From IMG/VR virus record IMGVR_UViG_3300032093_000042, positions 1 through 64,000 of that record: a DNA stretch of 64,000 bases. The stretch is one strand, 5' to 3'. The translations under genes and the position numbers were made by a program. Under the pieces are notes generated by a model, which worked only from the letters and a program-made list of their open reading frames with translations, was not told where the DNA came from and ran no database searches. The DNA is from a virus. Positions 32,426-41,262 of this stretch are shown in pieces (position 1 is the first letter of the stretch; the number at the start of each line of letters is the position of its first letter).

Positions 32426-33481
32426 ATGGCAATAAGTTCGTGTAACAGTTTAAATGTAAAAACTCTGAGAACAAGTCAGTTGGCAAATGCATCCACATTA
32501 TCAAATAACGATGTAATACAAATTTCACAATATAGTGGTGGAAATTATTTTTCCAAAAAAAGTAGTTTATCTAATTTGAAAGATTATTTCACCAACGGAG
32601 GAATTTTTAGTGGTAGTTTTAGTGGTAGTTACTGGGGTAGAATAGTTAGCAAAAATACCAAAGCTACAGGTAGTTTTTATGGCACAAACAACAAACTGAG
32701 TGGTAGTTTTAGTGGTAGTTATTTTGGTAGTGTAACTAGCAAAAACACAAAAGCTACAGGTAGTTTTAGTGGTAGCTTTAAAGGTAAATCAAGTGGTAGT
32801 TTTAGTGGTAGTTATTTTGGTAGTGTAACTAGCAAAAACACAAAAGCTACAGGTAGTTTTTATGGCACAAACAACAAACTAAGCGGTAGTTTTAGTGGTA
32901 GTTATTTTGGTAGTGTAACTAGCAAAAACACAAAAGCTACAGGTAGTTTTTATGGAACAAACAATAAATTGAGTGGCAGTTTTAGTGGAAGTTATTTGGG
33001 TAAAATAACAAGTAAAAATTCTTTATTAACAGGCAGCTTTAGAGGTATAGATAATATTACTAATTTTAAAGGTACTGGTAAAAACGTATCTTATAATGGT
33101 ACTTCAAGTTACGCTGTAAGCGGTAGTCATGCCGTTAAAAGTGATTATGCCATAACAAGTAGTTATGTAAATCCACAATATAATCCTGCTATTACAAAAG
33201 CATGGGTAAACTTTAGTAACACAGGAGCAATTATATCCGCATATAATGTTTCATCGGTAACAAAAAATGACACAGGTGATTATACTGTTAATTTTTCGTC
33301 TCCGACTCCATTTTCTAATTCTAATTACGTAATGGTTACCGCAACCAACCAGTTTCATACAGCAGGTTATAATGTATACGTTCCAACTAAAACTACTTCA
33401 CAAGTTAGAGTTTCTGTTTATAGAACCGAAGTAGATCTTGCAGCAAATGAAGGCGCAAATCTTGTTTTCTTCGGATATTAA
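32426..33481 (+). CDS. GSFSGS-repeat adhesin/fibre-like protein, 351 aa
   Basis: N-terminal 60 residues (LNVKTLRTSQLANASTLSNND) are followed by about 150 residues of tandem repeats built from GSFSGSYFGSVTSKNTKATG and GSFYGTNNKL, three near-identical 30-residue (90-bp) units at 32690-32990. Then come a conserved FRGIDNITNFKGTGK hinge and a C-terminal beta domain. The hinge and repeats are shared with the 388-aa neighbour. Likely a trimeric beta-helical surface protein. Confidence 0.65.
   Translation: MAISSCNSLNVKTLRTSQLANASTLSNNDVIQISQYSGGNYFSKKSSLSNLKDYFTNGGIFSGSFSGSYWGRIVSKNTKATGSFYGTNNKLSGSFSGSYFGSVTSKNTKATGSFSGSFKGKSSGSFSGSYFGSVTSKNTKATGSFYGTNNKLSGSFSGSYFGSVTSKNTKATGSFYGTNNKLSGSFSGSYLGKITSKNSLLTGSFRGIDNITNFKGTGKNVSYNGTSSYAVSGSHAVKSDYAITSSYVNPQYNPAITKAWVNFSNTGAIISAYNVSSVTKNDTGDYTVNFSSPTPFSNSNYVMVTATNQFHTAGYNVYVPTKTTSQVRVSVYRTEVDLAANEGANLVFFGY
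32600..33010 (+). repeat. Tandem coding repeats, 90-bp period
   Basis: Near-identical 90-bp units encoding GSFSGSYFGSVTSKNTKATG plus GSFYGTNNKLS. DNA identity between units is high enough for recombination. Confidence 0.8.
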
Positions 33482-33499
33482 TGTTAATATTTATTATAT

Positions 33500-34666
33500 A
33501 TGCCAAGTCCATGTAACAATTTAAATGTAATTCCTATCAAAGTTAGTCAACTTGTTAGATATAAAAATATAGACGTTGATGATTTTTTGCTTACGATAGA
33601 ATCGGGATCTGGTTTATATTCCAGAAAAAGTACTTTTGGAGATTTAGTAGACGCATTGGGAAATGTAACTGGTTCATATACAGGTAGTTTTAGTGGTAGT
33701 TTTAGTGGTAGCTTTAAAGGTAAATCAAGTGGTAGTTTTAGCGGAAGTTACTGGGGAAGTGTAATTAGTAAAAATACCAAAGCTACTGGTAGTTTTAACG
33801 GAAAAACAAGTGGTAGTTTTAGTGGTAGTATATTGAGTAAAAATACAAAAGCTACTGGTAGTTTTTATGGTAATAAAAGTAATATAAGTGGTAGTTTTAG
33901 TGGTAGTTTTTATGGCAGTTTACTTAGCAAAACCACAAAAGCTAGTGGTAGTTTTAGTGGTAGTTTTTATGGAAGTTTATTGAGTAAAAACACAAAGGCA
34001 AGTGGCAGTTTTAGTGGCAGTCATTATGGAAGTTTACTGAGCAAAAATACAAAAGCCAGCGGCAGTTTTAGTGGCAGTCACTATGGAAAAGTAATTGGAT
34101 CAAACGGATCGTTAATCACAGGATCTTTTAGAGGCATTGATAATATTACTAATTTTAAGGGCACAGGCAAAAAAGTATCATTTAATGGTACATCGAGTTA
34201 CGCTGTAAGTGCTAGTTATGCACTTACGGCGAGTTATTTAGCCGGAGTTAGTGTTGCTGGCGATATATTTGCAAACGCATCTTATAATCAAAAAACCGGA
34301 GCTAATATACCTGTCAAGTCGGGTACATCAAACGTTTTTGGAGCTTTCGGTGAAGCTGGCAAAAAAATAAAATGGTTCAAAATAGAAGGTAGTTTTAATG
34401 TAGGTGAAAATGATTATGTAATACTTAATGGCGTAACTTTCAAATTATATGGCGAAGTTGGAGATGGAACTTTACTTACGTCAAACATATATTCAAGTTG
34501 GGGATGGCAAAACGGATATTCATACAATCCGGACGGCGGAACTATAAGAACTCATTTTACAATTGAAGGTGCTCCTCCTACATCATATACGGGAGGACAA
34601 ATTATACTACTTTTATGGGCGGCGGGATCGTATAGTTGCCAAGGATATTCAGTTGGTTACTATTAA
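33500..34666 (+). CDS. GSFSGS-repeat adhesin/fibre-like protein, 388 aa
   Basis: Same plan as the previous gene: N-terminus LNVIPIKVSQLVRYKNIDVDD, repeats of GSFSGSFYGSLLSKNTKAS at about 45-residue spacing over residues 60-205, the shared hinge FRGIDNITNFKGTGK and a different C-terminal domain ending GSYSCQGYSVGYY. Paralogue with an exchanged tip, as expected for receptor-binding or adhesion proteins. Confidence 0.65.
   Translation: MPSPCNNLNVIPIKVSQLVRYKNIDVDDFLLTIESGSGLYSRKSTFGDLVDALGNVTGSYTGSFSGSFSGSFKGKSSGSFSGSYWGSVISKNTKATGSFNGKTSGSFSGSILSKNTKATGSFYGNKSNISGSFSGSFYGSLLSKTTKASGSFSGSFYGSLLSKNTKASGSFSGSHYGSLLSKNTKASGSFSGSHYGKVIGSNGSLITGSFRGIDNITNFKGTGKKVSFNGTSSYAVSASYALTASYLAGVSVAGDIFANASYNQKTGANIPVKSGTSNVFGAFGEAGKKIKWFKIEGSFNVGENDYVILNGVTFKLYGEVGDGTLLTSNIYSSWGWQNGYSYNPDGGTIRTHFTIEGAPPTSYTGGQIILLLWAAGSYSCQGYSVGYY
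33680..34090 (+). repeat. Tandem coding repeats in the second GSFSGS gene
   Basis: Repeated agtggtagttttagtggtag-type units encoding GSFSGS and SLLSKNTKAS; related to 32600-33010. Confidence 0.8.
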
Positions 34667-34675
34667 AACATTGAC

Positions 34676-34704
34676 ATTTTTCTTCAACTGTGTTATATAT
34701 ATTG
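34676..34704 (+). promoter_or_regulatory. Promoter of hsp20-like gene
   Basis: TTGACA at about 34676 and TATATA 17 nt later; a leader of about 90 nt with a hairpin (CACTATCTACTATAGTG) precedes the gene. Confidence 0.6.
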
Positions 34705-34800
34705 TTAGATGGTGATCTTATAGACACTATCTACTATAGTGCTCGAGTGAGGCTATTAGGTTAATAAGTTCAATAGAATTATTAAAAGAAAGGTAAATAT

Positions 34801-35286
34801 ATGTCAGTAATTAAATATAGTCCGTTTGCATTGCGTCACGTAGATCGTGATGAATTTCTAACTCCGTTTGATCGTGTATTTGATGAAGTATTCGCAAATC
34901 ACTTTCCAGAATTAACAAAAGAACTAGGTGTTGGATTTTTTGAAAAACAAAGTTATCCACGTGTAGATGTGGTTGATTATAGTGATAGAGTTGAAATTCT
35001 AGCAGAAATTCCGGGTTTAAGTAAAGATGAAGTTACCGTTGAAGTACAAGAAAACGTGCTTACAATTAGTGGTCAGAAAGTTCGTAAGTTAAATGATGCA
35101 GATCTACAAGATCGTAGATATATTCGTAGAGAACTTAAACATAGCAGTTTTAAACGCAGTTTTACATTGGGTGATATAATTGATAAAGATCAACCGATTG
35201 CTAAATTTGAAAATGGACTTTTAACTGTTACACTTAATAAGTTAAAACCAACGATTCCCACTACTAAGAAAGTAAAGATTGATTAA
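34801..35286 (+). CDS. Small heat-shock protein (Hsp20/alpha-crystallin), 161 aa
   Basis: An alpha-crystallin domain spans about residues 48-150: PRVDVVDYSDRVEILAEIPGL, the V-x-V pairing strand VTVEVQENVLTISGQK, and FENGLLTVTLNK near the end, followed by a short basic tail. The N-terminal arm (residues 1-45) is typical for oligomer formation. ATP-independent chaperone that holds unfolded proteins; also found in cyanomyoviruses. It has a promoter, a structured leader, a Shine-Dalgarno (aaagaaagg) and a terminator, so it is a separate unit. Confidence 0.9.
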   Translation: MSVIKYSPFALRHVDRDEFLTPFDRVFDEVFANHFPELTKELGVGFFEKQSYPRVDVVDYSDRVEILAEIPGLSKDEVTVEVQENVLTISGQKVRKLNDADLQDRRYIRRELKHSSFKRSFTLGDIIDKDQPIAKFENGLLTVTLNKLKPTIPTTKKVKID

Positions 35287-35305
35287 TATTCAATCGTGGT
35301 TATAT

Positions 35306-35340
35306 AACCCACGTTATTAATTTAACGTGGGTTTTTATTT
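35306..35340 (+). terminator. Rho-independent terminator
   Basis: AACCCACGTTA-TTAATT-TAACGTGGGTT followed by TTTATTTT. Confidence 0.9.
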
Positions 35341-35357
35341 TATATATATTTATAGAT

Positions 35358-36320
35358 ATGATCAAATTTAATCATTTAGTAATAGGCACTTCACTTTTAA
35401 TCGCCGGATGTGCAGCGTATTTTAGTGTGTATGGCATCGGATTGTTATTTTCGGGAGCTACAATTGCTGCTATGATAATGGCATCATCTTTGGAATTAGG
35501 CAAATTAGTAACAACATCGTGGTTATTTAGATATTGGTCAAAAGCAAATTTTTTTATAAAAACTTATATGATAACAGCTATATTTGCTTTAATGATGATT
35601 ACATCACTCGGTATTTATGGATTTTTAACTGCTGCATTTCAAAAATCTTCTTTGGAAAACGAATTGTCTATTAACAAAATTTCAACATTACAGATACAAA
35701 AAAACGAAGAAGTGCTTAAAATTGATTCAACAAAAAAATCTATAGAAAAAATATATATTTTAAGAAGTTCACAAGAATCACGTTTAAATGAGATTTTAAC
35801 AAATGTTTTAATCTCTCGTAATCCTATTCAATTACAAAATATACAAAATCAAATAAATGAACAAATATTAGATTTAAATAAACAATTAGAAGACGAAAAC
35901 AACAAATTAAAAAGTTATGACGATAAACGTACACGGATAGACGATGATATTTTTAAATTGAAAGTTGAAAATAGTCAAAAGAAAGACATAACTACGTTTA
36001 AATTTGTTGCTGAACAATTCAATACAACCATTCAAAATGTTGTAAAATGGTTTATAATTGTTCTTATAACCGTATTTGATCCACTTGCTGTGATTTTATT
36101 GATTGCGTATAATATATCATCAAATAAAAAATATGTAAATGAAGAATCTGAGAATAAGACAGATAATATTCATGAAAAGATTGTTACGGTAGAAAAACCG
36201 GTTGAAGTGGAAAAAATTATTACTGTAGAAAAACCAGTTGAAGTGGAAAAGATTGTTGAAAAGGTGGTAGAAAAACCTTCAAAAAAATCAAAGGGTATAA
36301 GAGGTATGTTTAGTTTTTAA
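35358..36320 (+). CDS. Membrane protein with coiled coil, 320 aa
   Basis: Three N-terminal hydrophobic segments (about residues 7-24, 28-48, 70-92), a long polar coiled coil (about 95-215), and one more membrane segment (VVKWFIIVLITVFDPLAVILLIAYN, about 228-252). The C-terminal tail repeats VEKPVEVEKI with period about 12 and ends in a basic segment. Related membrane proteins with VEKxVEV tails occur in cyanophages; function unknown. TATTTATA ends 3 nt before the ATG. Confidence 0.7.
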   Translation: MIKFNHLVIGTSLLIAGCAAYFSVYGIGLLFSGATIAAMIMASSLELGKLVTTSWLFRYWSKANFFIKTYMITAIFALMMITSLGIYGFLTAAFQKSSLENELSINKISTLQIQKNEEVLKIDSTKKSIEKIYILRSSQESRLNEILTNVLISRNPIQLQNIQNQINEQILDLNKQLEDENNKLKSYDDKRTRIDDDIFKLKVENSQKKDITTFKFVAEQFNTTIQNVVKWFIIVLITVFDPLAVILLIAYNISSNKKYVNEESENKTDNIHEKIVTVEKPVEVEKIITVEKPVEVEKIVEKVVEKPSKKSKGIRGMFSF

Positions 36321-36368
36321 ATTAAAATAAATTTAATATTTTTTCGTTTTATACGTACTTATACGTAT

Positions 36369-36518
36369 ATGGACGACACAGAGATACTGGAATTATATAA
36401 AATTTTAAAACGCGGATTTAAAAATTCGGATTGGGATTTGATACAAGAATCTATAGACTATGTAACTGAATATATAGATATAGACGATTGTGAAGAAACA
36501 ACTGACGACTCAAACTAA
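36369..36518 (+). CDS. Hypothetical acidic protein, 49 aa
   Basis: A 49-codon frame starting 5 nt after TACTTATA. MDDTEILELYKILKRGFKNS and an acidic end (DIDDCEETTDDSN). Its TAA overlaps the next ATG (TAATG), so it is coupled to the membrane protein that follows. Confidence 0.55.
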   Translation: MDDTEILELYKILKRGFKNSDWDLIQESIDYVTEYIDIDDCEETTDDSN

Positions 36519-36835
36519 TGATAATTTTTTTATTATTCTTGTTATTATTATCTATAATAACAAATATTTTTTTAGTTGTCTCTTTAAAGAAATCGTTTAA
36601 TCAAATTGATATATTAGAAGACTGGTTGGTAGAGTTTAGATTTTTAATTAAAAATACATATAATAAGTTGAAATCCATTGATGATAAGGGTATATTTGAA
36701 AAAGATGATGAAGTAGGTGTGTTATTTACAGATTTACTAGAAATTATCAAATTAACAAATAAAAGAATTCAAACCGATGACGATAACTCCTTCGATATTA
36801 ATGAAAAAAACAAAACGCAAGTCTTCAAAACTTAA
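36518..36835 (+). CDS. Small membrane-anchored protein, 105 aa
   Basis: N-terminal membrane helix (MIIFLLFLLLLSIITNIFLVV) and a charged helical remainder (ILEDWLVEFRFLIKNTYNKL). A single-pass anchor with a cytoplasmic coil is likely. The last 59 nt overlap the sigma-factor gene in another frame. T4 has small proteins encoded next to gene 55, but no homology is claimed. Confidence 0.6.
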   Translation: MIIFLLFLLLLSIITNIFLVVSLKKSFNQIDILEDWLVEFRFLIKNTYNKLKSIDDKGIFEKDDEVGVLFTDLLEIIKLTNKRIQTDDDNSFDINEKNKTQVFKT

Positions 36836-37751
36836 TAAAAAAACCGTTTCTGTTGTAGCCAAAAAAAGGGTTAGTAACAAAACAAAATTAAAAAATAAAA
36901 AATCGCCAGTCATTGATAAAATCAATATTGGCGTTTTATTGCCTGAAAAAGAAATTTCAACTATAGAAGTGCCTCGTACCGTCAAACACGAAGTCGTAGA
37001 GGATCAAATTTTAGAAACTAACGACGAATCTATTTTTGATGAAAATGGAATGCGTAAAAAACGACGTGGTAGAAATAAAAAAGAAAAAATATATTTTTCC
37101 AAAAAAACAGAAGATGCTATTGTAGAGTATAATACTGAGGAAGATGTAGTTAAAAGAAATGAAATATACGAAACAAAAATAAAATTTAGCTTTGAAAAAC
37201 TTGTAGAAAATATATTCAATACGTTTAAGTTTACATATTTTGATAATAGTCCTTTAGAAATACAAAAAGAAACTGTTTCTCACTTGGTTACTAATATTAA
37301 CAAATTTCAAGCAGGCAAAGGAAAAGCTTTTAGTTATTTTAGCATAGTGGCTAAAAATTATTTAATTTTTCATAATAATAATAATTATAAAAGATTTAAT
37401 CAACATGTAGATATTAGCGAAACTCCGAGTGAATCTTCCGTATGTTTACAAACCGAAGACGAACACTATAAAATTGTACAGAATCAAGAATTTATGAAGT
37501 TACTCATAAAGTATTGGGAAGAAAACATTACAAAAATATTTAATAAACAAAAAGATTTAAAAATTGCATATGCTGTAATTGAATTGTTTAGAAACTGTGA
37601 ACGAATCGAAAACTTTAATAAAAAAACATTATATTTGTATATACGTGAGTTAAGTGACTGTAAAACCCAACAGATTACTAAGGTTTTAAATAAAATGAAA
37701 AATTATCAAAATATTGTTACTAAAAATTATTCAAATCGGGGAATAATATAA
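36777..37751 (+). CDS. Late-transcription sigma factor, gp55-like, 324 aa
   Basis: After a very basic, low-complexity N-terminus (residues 1-100, ending MRKKRRGRNKKEK) the core reads KIKFSFEKLVENIFNTFKFTYF.., then FQAGKGKAFSYFSIVAKNYLIFHNNNNYKR, which matches sigma region 2 of T4 gp55-type factors (AFSYFSxxAKNYLI). The C-terminal part (LFRNCERIENFNKKTLYLYIREL) would hold the promoter- or RNAP-binding helices. Expected to direct host RNA polymerase to late promoters, probably the TATTTATA boxes in this window. Start could also be Met-9 (36801). Confidence 0.8.
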   Translation: MTITPSILMKKTKRKSSKLNKKTVSVVAKKRVSNKTKLKNKKSPVIDKINIGVLLPEKEISTIEVPRTVKHEVVEDQILETNDESIFDENGMRKKRRGRNKKEKIYFSKKTEDAIVEYNTEEDVVKRNEIYETKIKFSFEKLVENIFNTFKFTYFDNSPLEIQKETVSHLVTNINKFQAGKGKAFSYFSIVAKNYLIFHNNNNYKRFNQHVDISETPSESSVCLQTEDEHYKIVQNQEFMKLLIKYWEENITKIFNKQKDLKIAYAVIELFRNCERIENFNKKTLYLYIRELSDCKTQQITKVLNKMKNYQNIVTKNYSNRGII

Positions 37752-37768
37752 AATCTAAATAATCAATA

Positions 37769-37797
37769 AAACCACTCTAAATAGAGTGGTTTTTCTA
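37769..37797 (+). terminator. Rho-independent terminator
   Basis: AAACCACTCTA-AA-TAGAGTGGTTT then TTC. Confidence 0.85.
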
Positions 37798-37808
37798 TTT
37801 ATAGCTAT

Positions 37809-38156
37809 ATGGACTTAAATTTTGAAATTTATAAAGGTAAAAATTTTTCTAGTCTCTGTAAAGACATAGTTAAAAATTCTGAAAATAAAAAGGATCAAAT
37901 TGATATTTTGATATCCGAGTTACGTACATTAATTAAAACAGTTAATGATGCTGTAATAATAGTGCCATTAATTAAGGATTATTATGATGTAGGTATCAAA
38001 AATGACGAACAATTAGTTAAATTGGCATCTGTAGTTCAGAGACTAGTAGCTAAAAGTGAAACTAGTGGAGAAGGTCCTGCTATGGTTTTGAGTGAGGAAG
38101 AGAGAAAACAATTAATGGATGAAGTTATAATAATCAGTAAAAATCAACAATCGTAA
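37809..38156 (+). CDS. Hypothetical protein at head of baseplate operon, 115 aa
   Basis: Not recognised. Helical: FEIYKGKNFSSLCKDIVKNS, then ISELRTLIKTVNDAVIIVPLIKDYYDVG, and a polar end. TATTTATA ends 5 nt before the ATG and a terminator lies just upstream, so this is probably the first gene of the baseplate operon. Its stop overlaps the start of the next gene. Could be an assembly factor. Confidence 0.6.
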   Translation: MDLNFEIYKGKNFSSLCKDIVKNSENKKDQIDILISELRTLIKTVNDAVIIVPLIKDYYDVGIKNDEQLVKLASVVQRLVAKSETSGEGPAMVLSEEERKQLMDEVIIISKNQQS

Positions 38157-39862
38157 TGAGTACAAATATATCTACAATAGTTAGAAATTCAAATCCGTCG
38201 ACTACGACCATAACAAATTCCACTTTAAAAGGAACAGATACTAGTTTTTTGCAATTAGCCGTTGTTGTTGATGTAATATTGGATGATAAACATCCATTTT
38301 TTGGAAAAACTACCAACAATAATAATTCTAAAATCGCTCCTACAATTAGGTATCAACAAATACCTATCAATTATGAAAATAAAATACCAGAAGCTAACAA
38401 CGTTGATTACACGTATATTGGCAGAGCTAAAATTCGCATTTTAAGCGAAGAAAAACAAACATCCAATGATAAACTACCATGGGCAATACCACTGGATAAT
38501 ACAATTACACAATTTCCATTACTAAACGAACAAGTGTTGGTATTGAAAGTTGGAGATAATTATTATTATACTAAACCATTTAATAGAGTAAATCTATGGG
38601 GTACAAATGGAGAATTTATAACAGAAAAATCTAACAGCGAAGATGCAAATAGTGCCGTACCGTATTTGGAGCCAAAAAATCGTAAAAGTTATGTAAGTCA
38701 TCCATCATTTTTAAGCTTGAATAAAAATGGTTATTTCGGCAATTATTTTATACTAAATCCCTACATTAGGGGAGTGAGACAGTTTGAGGGAGATACAGTA
38801 ATACAAAGTAGATTCGGACAGTCTATTCGTTTTAGTGCATACGATGATGACCGACTAAATGATAAAGGTAGATATCCATCTTATGCTTTGGTTGGAAATT
38901 TATTAAAAGAATCTGTAGAAGGTGGTTATGGTAATCCAAAAATTACAATAAGAAACAGACAACGTAATATAGCTCAAAATAAATCACAACAGTTACATCC
39001 AAAACTTCCACCAATACCTTCCATAAAAGAAAAAGAAAAAAATTATGGTGGTCAGATAGATGAAGATGTTAACAACGATGGTACTACTATACAAATAACA
39101 AGTGGATATACCATAAGTTCATGGCAAACCACTGTGTACAAAAGCGTTTTTGGTATTACAGACGACAATAAACCGACCGAAGAACAAACTAGATTTAATC
39201 CGAATGGTTCAACCAACTTTAAATTTCCTATATTAGACGGTGATCAAATAGTAATAAATTCTGATAGATTAATTTTAAGTAGTAGATTTGCAGAAACATT
39301 TCATTTTAGTAAAAAACGTTATGCGGTAGCTACCGACAGTGAATATACGGTTGACGCAAATGACAATGTTGTTATTACCACAAATAACGTAGCTTGTATT
39401 AATGCGCCTCAAATATTTCTGGGTCAATACGGTGAGACAAATGAACCAGCTTTATTAGGTCAAACAACAGTAGATTGGATGTATGATCTGTGTAATTGGT
39501 TATTGGATCACGTACATTGGTATCACCACGTACATCCACATCCACATGGACACGAAGACGCAGGTGCAATAAGCTCGGAAAATACAAACGACGCGTTACC
39601 AAATCAAACACAGATACCCGTACAACAAATAAAACTTAAATTATTGAGAGACAATCTACATAAGACACTAAGTAGACGAGTATTCGTTACTGGTGGTGGA
39701 TATGCGCCCGGTAGTAACGGAGTAAAACCAACGAGTAGTGGAGTTGAATGTAAAGATCCAATAAATATAAATATTGTTACGGGTCAAGGAGTCGTCGGTG
39801 ATTTTAAAGGTAGAAATCGTAGAGAAGCTCCTGTACAATTTGAATTTGAATTTCAAAATTGA
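38156..39862 (+). CDS. Baseplate hub/spike protein, gp5-like, 568 aa
   Basis: An N-terminal OB-like part (residues about 90-160, EQVLVLKVGDNYYYTKPFNRVNLWG) is followed by the phage spike signature RGVRQFEGDTVIQSRFGQSIRFS (about 200-222) and NPKITIRNRQR, as in VgrG/gp5-type proteins. A beta-helical part ends in DNVVITTNNVACINAPQIFLG. A His cluster HVHPHPHGH lies near residue 460. No lysozyme domain is visible, unlike T4 gp5. Central membrane-puncturing spike of the contractile tail. Confidence 0.7.
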   Translation: MSTNISTIVRNSNPSTTTITNSTLKGTDTSFLQLAVVVDVILDDKHPFFGKTTNNNNSKIAPTIRYQQIPINYENKIPEANNVDYTYIGRAKIRILSEEKQTSNDKLPWAIPLDNTITQFPLLNEQVLVLKVGDNYYYTKPFNRVNLWGTNGEFITEKSNSEDANSAVPYLEPKNRKSYVSHPSFLSLNKNGYFGNYFILNPYIRGVRQFEGDTVIQSRFGQSIRFSAYDDDRLNDKGRYPSYALVGNLLKESVEGGYGNPKITIRNRQRNIAQNKSQQLHPKLPPIPSIKEKEKNYGGQIDEDVNNDGTTIQITSGYTISSWQTTVYKSVFGITDDNKPTEEQTRFNPNGSTNFKFPILDGDQIVINSDRLILSSRFAETFHFSKKRYAVATDSEYTVDANDNVVITTNNVACINAPQIFLGQYGETNEPALLGQTTVDWMYDLCNWLLDHVHWYHHVHPHPHGHEDAGAISSENTNDALPNQTQIPVQQIKLKLLRDNLHKTLSRRVFVTGGGYAPGSNGVKPTSSGVECKDPININIVTGQGVVGDFKGRNRREAPVQFEFEFQN

Positions 39863-39863
39863 T

Positions 39864-40361
39864 ATGAACAACATTTTTAAAGATCCAACCCCGTCATTAT
39901 CAGGACCGCCTACCCAGACCGTTAGTGGAGTAACAAATAAATCAGCTATTATTGACAATAAAAATTTAAAAGTTCAGTACGATCCGTCCGATGTTAAAAC
40001 GACCGGGTCCGAGACATCAACCATAAAACCTAATGGTATAGGTAAAGATTGGACTCCTAATCAATATAATCCACAATCTATTTCGGGAAATGATACATTT
40101 GTATATCCTAAAACAGGAAATGTAGGATCTACCGCTGAATTAGCTAAAACAACAAAAACAGAACCTACTAACGACGTAGTTAACAACGGTATAACAAAAA
40201 CATCCGAAACGAGACTAAAAGAAGTACAGGCTGGTTTGCCTAAACCAAAAGTGCCTAAACCAGTTAATACACCTCGTATAAAAACAATAAAAATACCAAG
40301 ACCGACTGATTCAAAAGACGTAACAGATTTATTAAATTTACCTAAATCTAGTTTAGGTTAA
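39864..40361 (+). CDS. Hypothetical Pro/Thr-rich structural protein, 165 aa
   Basis: The start at 39864 follows the previous stop by 1 nt. Low complexity, rich in Pro, Thr, Lys and Asn (TPSLSGPPTQTVSGVTNKS... PKPKVPKPVNTPRIKTIKIPRP). Probably disordered and an assembly linker or minor baseplate component. No family recognised. Confidence 0.6.
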   Translation: MNNIFKDPTPSLSGPPTQTVSGVTNKSAIIDNKNLKVQYDPSDVKTTGSETSTIKPNGIGKDWTPNQYNPQSISGNDTFVYPKTGNVGSTAELAKTTKTEPTNDVVNNGITKTSETRLKEVQAGLPKPKVPKPVNTPRIKTIKIPRPTDSKDVTDLLNLPKSSLG

Positions 40362-40378
40362 TAATTATATATAATATT

Positions 40379-40852
40379 ATGAAAATAGAAGTATTAAAAG
40401 AATTCATTAAAAAAACGGTACAACAAGAAGTGCGTAGTGTTATTCAGTCTGAACTTAAACTTCAGTTAACAGAAATATTTTCTAAAGAAGTTGGTCAGAA
40501 AAAGAAAAAATCATCCGATTCTGATTTAGAACAACAAATTTTAAAAGAATTGGAAACTATGAATGAATCTTCTATGATTGAAGAAGAAGTTAAACCTGTC
40601 AAAAAGTTTGTAAAATACACAAATAATCCATTATTGAATGATATTCTTAATCAAACAACAGGCGGAGTTCCACAAGAAGGTGGTATGGTAAGTATGTTGG
40701 GCGGATATGGCGGTGGTGGCAGTCAAGAAGTTATTGCGGAAACCAAAGTACCAGAAAATGCTTCTGAACCAGTTAAAAGTGTATATACGGCTCTCAATAG
40801 AGACTATAGATCATTAATGAAAGCCGTAAGCAAGAAAAAAGGTGAAAAATAA
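40379..40852 (+). CDS. Hypothetical structural-region protein, 157 aa
   Basis: N-terminal helix MKIEVLKEFIKKTVQQEVRSV followed by a charged coil, a Gly-rich loop (MVSMLGGYGGGGSQEV) and a C-terminal motif SEPVKSVYTALNRDYRSLMKAV. The pattern resembles small virion-assembly proteins of T4-like marine phages, with no firm homology. Immediately upstream of the gp25 gene. Confidence 0.6.
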   Translation: MKIEVLKEFIKKTVQQEVRSVIQSELKLQLTEIFSKEVGQKKKKSSDSDLEQQILKELETMNESSMIEEEVKPVKKFVKYTNNPLLNDILNQTTGGVPQEGGMVSMLGGYGGGGSQEVIAETKVPENASEPVKSVYTALNRDYRSLMKAVSKKKGEK

Positions 40853-40860
40853 GGTAACTA

Positions 40861-41262
40861 ATGGCTACACCTAAAAAAGCAATAGGATTATCACTACCGA
40901 TACAACTTGGTAATGAAGGTTATTTTGCAACAAACAAAGATACGATTTCACAAGTTGCTGATAATTTACAAAATATGTTATTAACTATACCAGGAGAACG
41001 TAGATTTAATAACAGTTTTGGTTCTGGACTTTATAATTTACTTTTTCAATCAATTGATAACGACGTTTCTAATGATATCATTTTGGATGTAATTCAACGA
41101 GATATTGATAAGTATTTAAAGGGTATAGCTATATTGAAAGTAGAATTATCTCAACAACAAGTGGAAAATAATGATAAAAATTCAATATTTATAAGTATTA
41201 CGTTTAGATATAACAATACTATAGGCACAACACAACTAAATTTGGAAGGTAATAGAATATAA
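40861..41262 (+). CDS. gp25: Baseplate wedge protein, gp25-like, 133 aa
   Basis: Short single-domain protein of the gp25/GpW family: LGNEGYFATNKDTISQVADNLQNMLLTIPGERRFNNSFGSGLYNLLFQ includes the conserved L-T-x-PGERRxxxxFGSGL motif (about residues 44-60). It forms the link between tail tube, hub and wedge in contractile tails. Its stop overlaps the ATG of the gp6-like gene (TAATG), conserving the gp25-gp6 gene order. Confidence 0.9.
   Translation: MATPKKAIGLSLPIQLGNEGYFATNKDTISQVADNLQNMLLTIPGERRFNNSFGSGLYNLLFQSIDNDVSNDIILDVIQRDIDKYLKGIAILKVELSQQQVENNDKNSIFISITFRYNNTIGTTQLNLEGNRI

Noticed and set aside
32426-34666. Diversity-generating retroelement target
   Set aside because: No reverse transcriptase or template repeat was found in the window; the repeats are ordinary coding tandem units.
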